DNA of 64,000 nt, from assembly GCF_012911975.1 (NCBI RefSeq), contig NZ_SMDQ01000017.1, forward strand, positions 25,300 to 89,299. Direction: 5' to 3'. Origin of the DNA: Nodosilinea sp. P-1105. Its GTDB lineage: Bacteria > Cyanobacteriota > Cyanobacteriia > Phormidesmidales > Phormidesmidaceae. The position numbers and the translations under genes were made by a program. Shown in pieces: positions 63,338 to 64,000 of the stretch. A model generated the notes under the pieces. It worked only from the letters and a program-made list of their open reading frames with translations. It was not told the DNA's origin and searched no databases. The first letter of the stretch is position 1, and the number at the start of each line of letters is the position of its first letter.

Positions 63338-63947
63338 CTCAAAACTTCTCCGGAAGTTGAATTAATGGAAACGAGCCGACTCTGGGGTTCCTTTTAAGTG
63401 GCCCCAGCTCAAAACTTCTCCGGAAGTTGAATTAATGGAAACCCGCTAACGGTCATTCTGCATGGCAAATGACTGTTCCTCAAAACTTCTCCGGAAGTTG
63501 AATTAATGGAAACTCTACTAGGACCGGTGCCGAACCGGCAATTAGCTGCTCAAAACTTCTCCGGAAGTTGAATTAATGGAAACCCCAGGACACCAAACCC
63601 AGAGGTGACCTGCTCGAGCTCAAAACTTCTCCGGAAGTTGAATTAATGGAAACAAGTGCCAGAACTTCAAGCTAAGAGCTAGAAGTTAGAGGCTCAAAAC
63701 TTCTCCGGAAGTTGAATTAATGGAAACATCCCCCTGAGGGGTGTAGCCAGACAATTGCTCAGCTCAAAACTTCTCCGGAAGTTGAATTAATGGAAACGCT
63801 ACTGCCTTGAGTCGGGTGAATACCCGCCAGAAACTCAAAACTTCTCCGGAAGTTGAATTAATGGAAACAAACCTGCTCTCGATCAAGAGGAGCTAAGTGA
63901 CACCAATACTCAAAACTTCTCCGGGGGTGTGATTTAAGCCGGGAAAC
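63338..63947 (+). CRISPR. CRISPR array, 8 identical repeats plus 1 degenerate
   Basis: Eight identical 35-nt repeats start at 63338, 63408, 63479, 63549, 63619, 63693, 63763 and 63834. Each begins CTCAAAACTTCTCCGG and ends ATTAATGGAAAC, with an internal hairpin AACTTC/GAAGTT. A ninth unit (63909-63947) keeps the first 16 and last 6 bases but is changed in the middle, as expected at the leader-distal end. Spacers are 35, 36, 35, 35, 39, 35, 36 and 40 nt, all different. Orientation is plus by the 3' GGAAAC handle. No complete cas gene is in the window; the repeat style fits type I or III systems of cyanobacteria. Confidence 0.97.
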
Positions 63948-64000
63948 CCTCTAAGTGAAAGGGACTGAGGGTTTGTGCTTTTAGTGACTGACGGGCAAGG
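63948..64000. other. Sequence after the array to the window end
   Basis: 53 bases without a repeat. CCCTCTAAGTG and ACTGAGGG can pair weakly. Nothing else is visible. Confidence 0.5.

Overview
The window is chromosomal DNA from a cyanobacterium, most likely a filamentous, non-heterocystous, Leptolyngbya/Nodosilinea-like one. The evidence is psaI, an Hli protein, ndhL, kaiA-kaiB-kaiC, a GH57 branching enzyme, an acyl-lipid desaturase, HetZ-like and CnfR/PatB-like regulators, and frequent HIP1 palindromes (GCGATCGC, e.g. 4383-4390, 10331-10338, 47403-47410). Genus is inference. Intergenic DNA is rich in G-rich minisatellites and small palindromic repeats.

Layout. 1-13 kb: an ABC exporter cut by the left edge, short-form hisG, a PLP lyase, desaturase, ferredoxin-like protein, DUF2470 protein, psaI with a strong terminator, glycogen branching enzyme, an astacin-like protease, a PPC/DUF296 protein and an SH3/peptidoglycan-binding protein. 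13.5-19.1 kb: a NAD cluster (pncB, nadD, an NrtR-like Nudix regulator, nadE) holding an orphan DNA methyltransferase. 19.1-21.9 kb: a decayed accessory patch with transposase remnants, a roughly 41-bp periodic repeat tract, a 5'-truncated TIR-domain gene and a fold-back repeat. 21.9-33 kb: guaD, the circadian cluster kaiABC, then a divergent CBS/histidine-kinase-like protein and a large PAS-GAF-GGDEF-EAL protein. 33-51.7 kb: mostly housekeeping (trpA, DUF3007, ndhL, tRNA-Leu(UAA), larC, a TsaC/YciO protein, hetZ-like, an OmpR-type regulator, rhomboid, LD-carboxypeptidase, hli, argF, CapA-like, aldose epimerase-like, class I aldolase, TxlA-like thioredoxin, NIL-ferredoxin).

51.8-60.6 kb is a nitrogen-fixation accessory island: a cnfR/patB-like regulator, a GGCT-like gene, a (2Fe-2S) protein, nifT, nifV, a dps-like gene, an Asr1405-like small gene and nifP/cysE on the minus strand, followed by a TauE remnant, mop and an HTH plus molybdate-type binding-domain regulator. 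No nifHDK, nifB or nifENX is in the window, and nifZ is absent from its usual place between nifV and nifT. Expected logic: CnfR senses low oxygen and activates nif genes; NifV makes homocitrate and NifP makes O-acetylserine for FeMo-co and Fe-S assembly; Dps protects iron and the oxygen-labile enzyme; Mop and the HTH-PBP protein handle molybdate.

60.6-64 kb: mtnP, a short Cas2-like C-terminal remnant, a DUF433/DUF5615 toxin-antitoxin-like pair and a CRISPR array of eight identical 35-nt repeats plus one degenerate terminal repeat. No intact cas gene is present. The most interesting items are the detached nif accessory island, the CRISPR array beside a cas2 remnant, the degraded TIR/transposon patch with phased repeats, and the signalling genes beside kaiABC.
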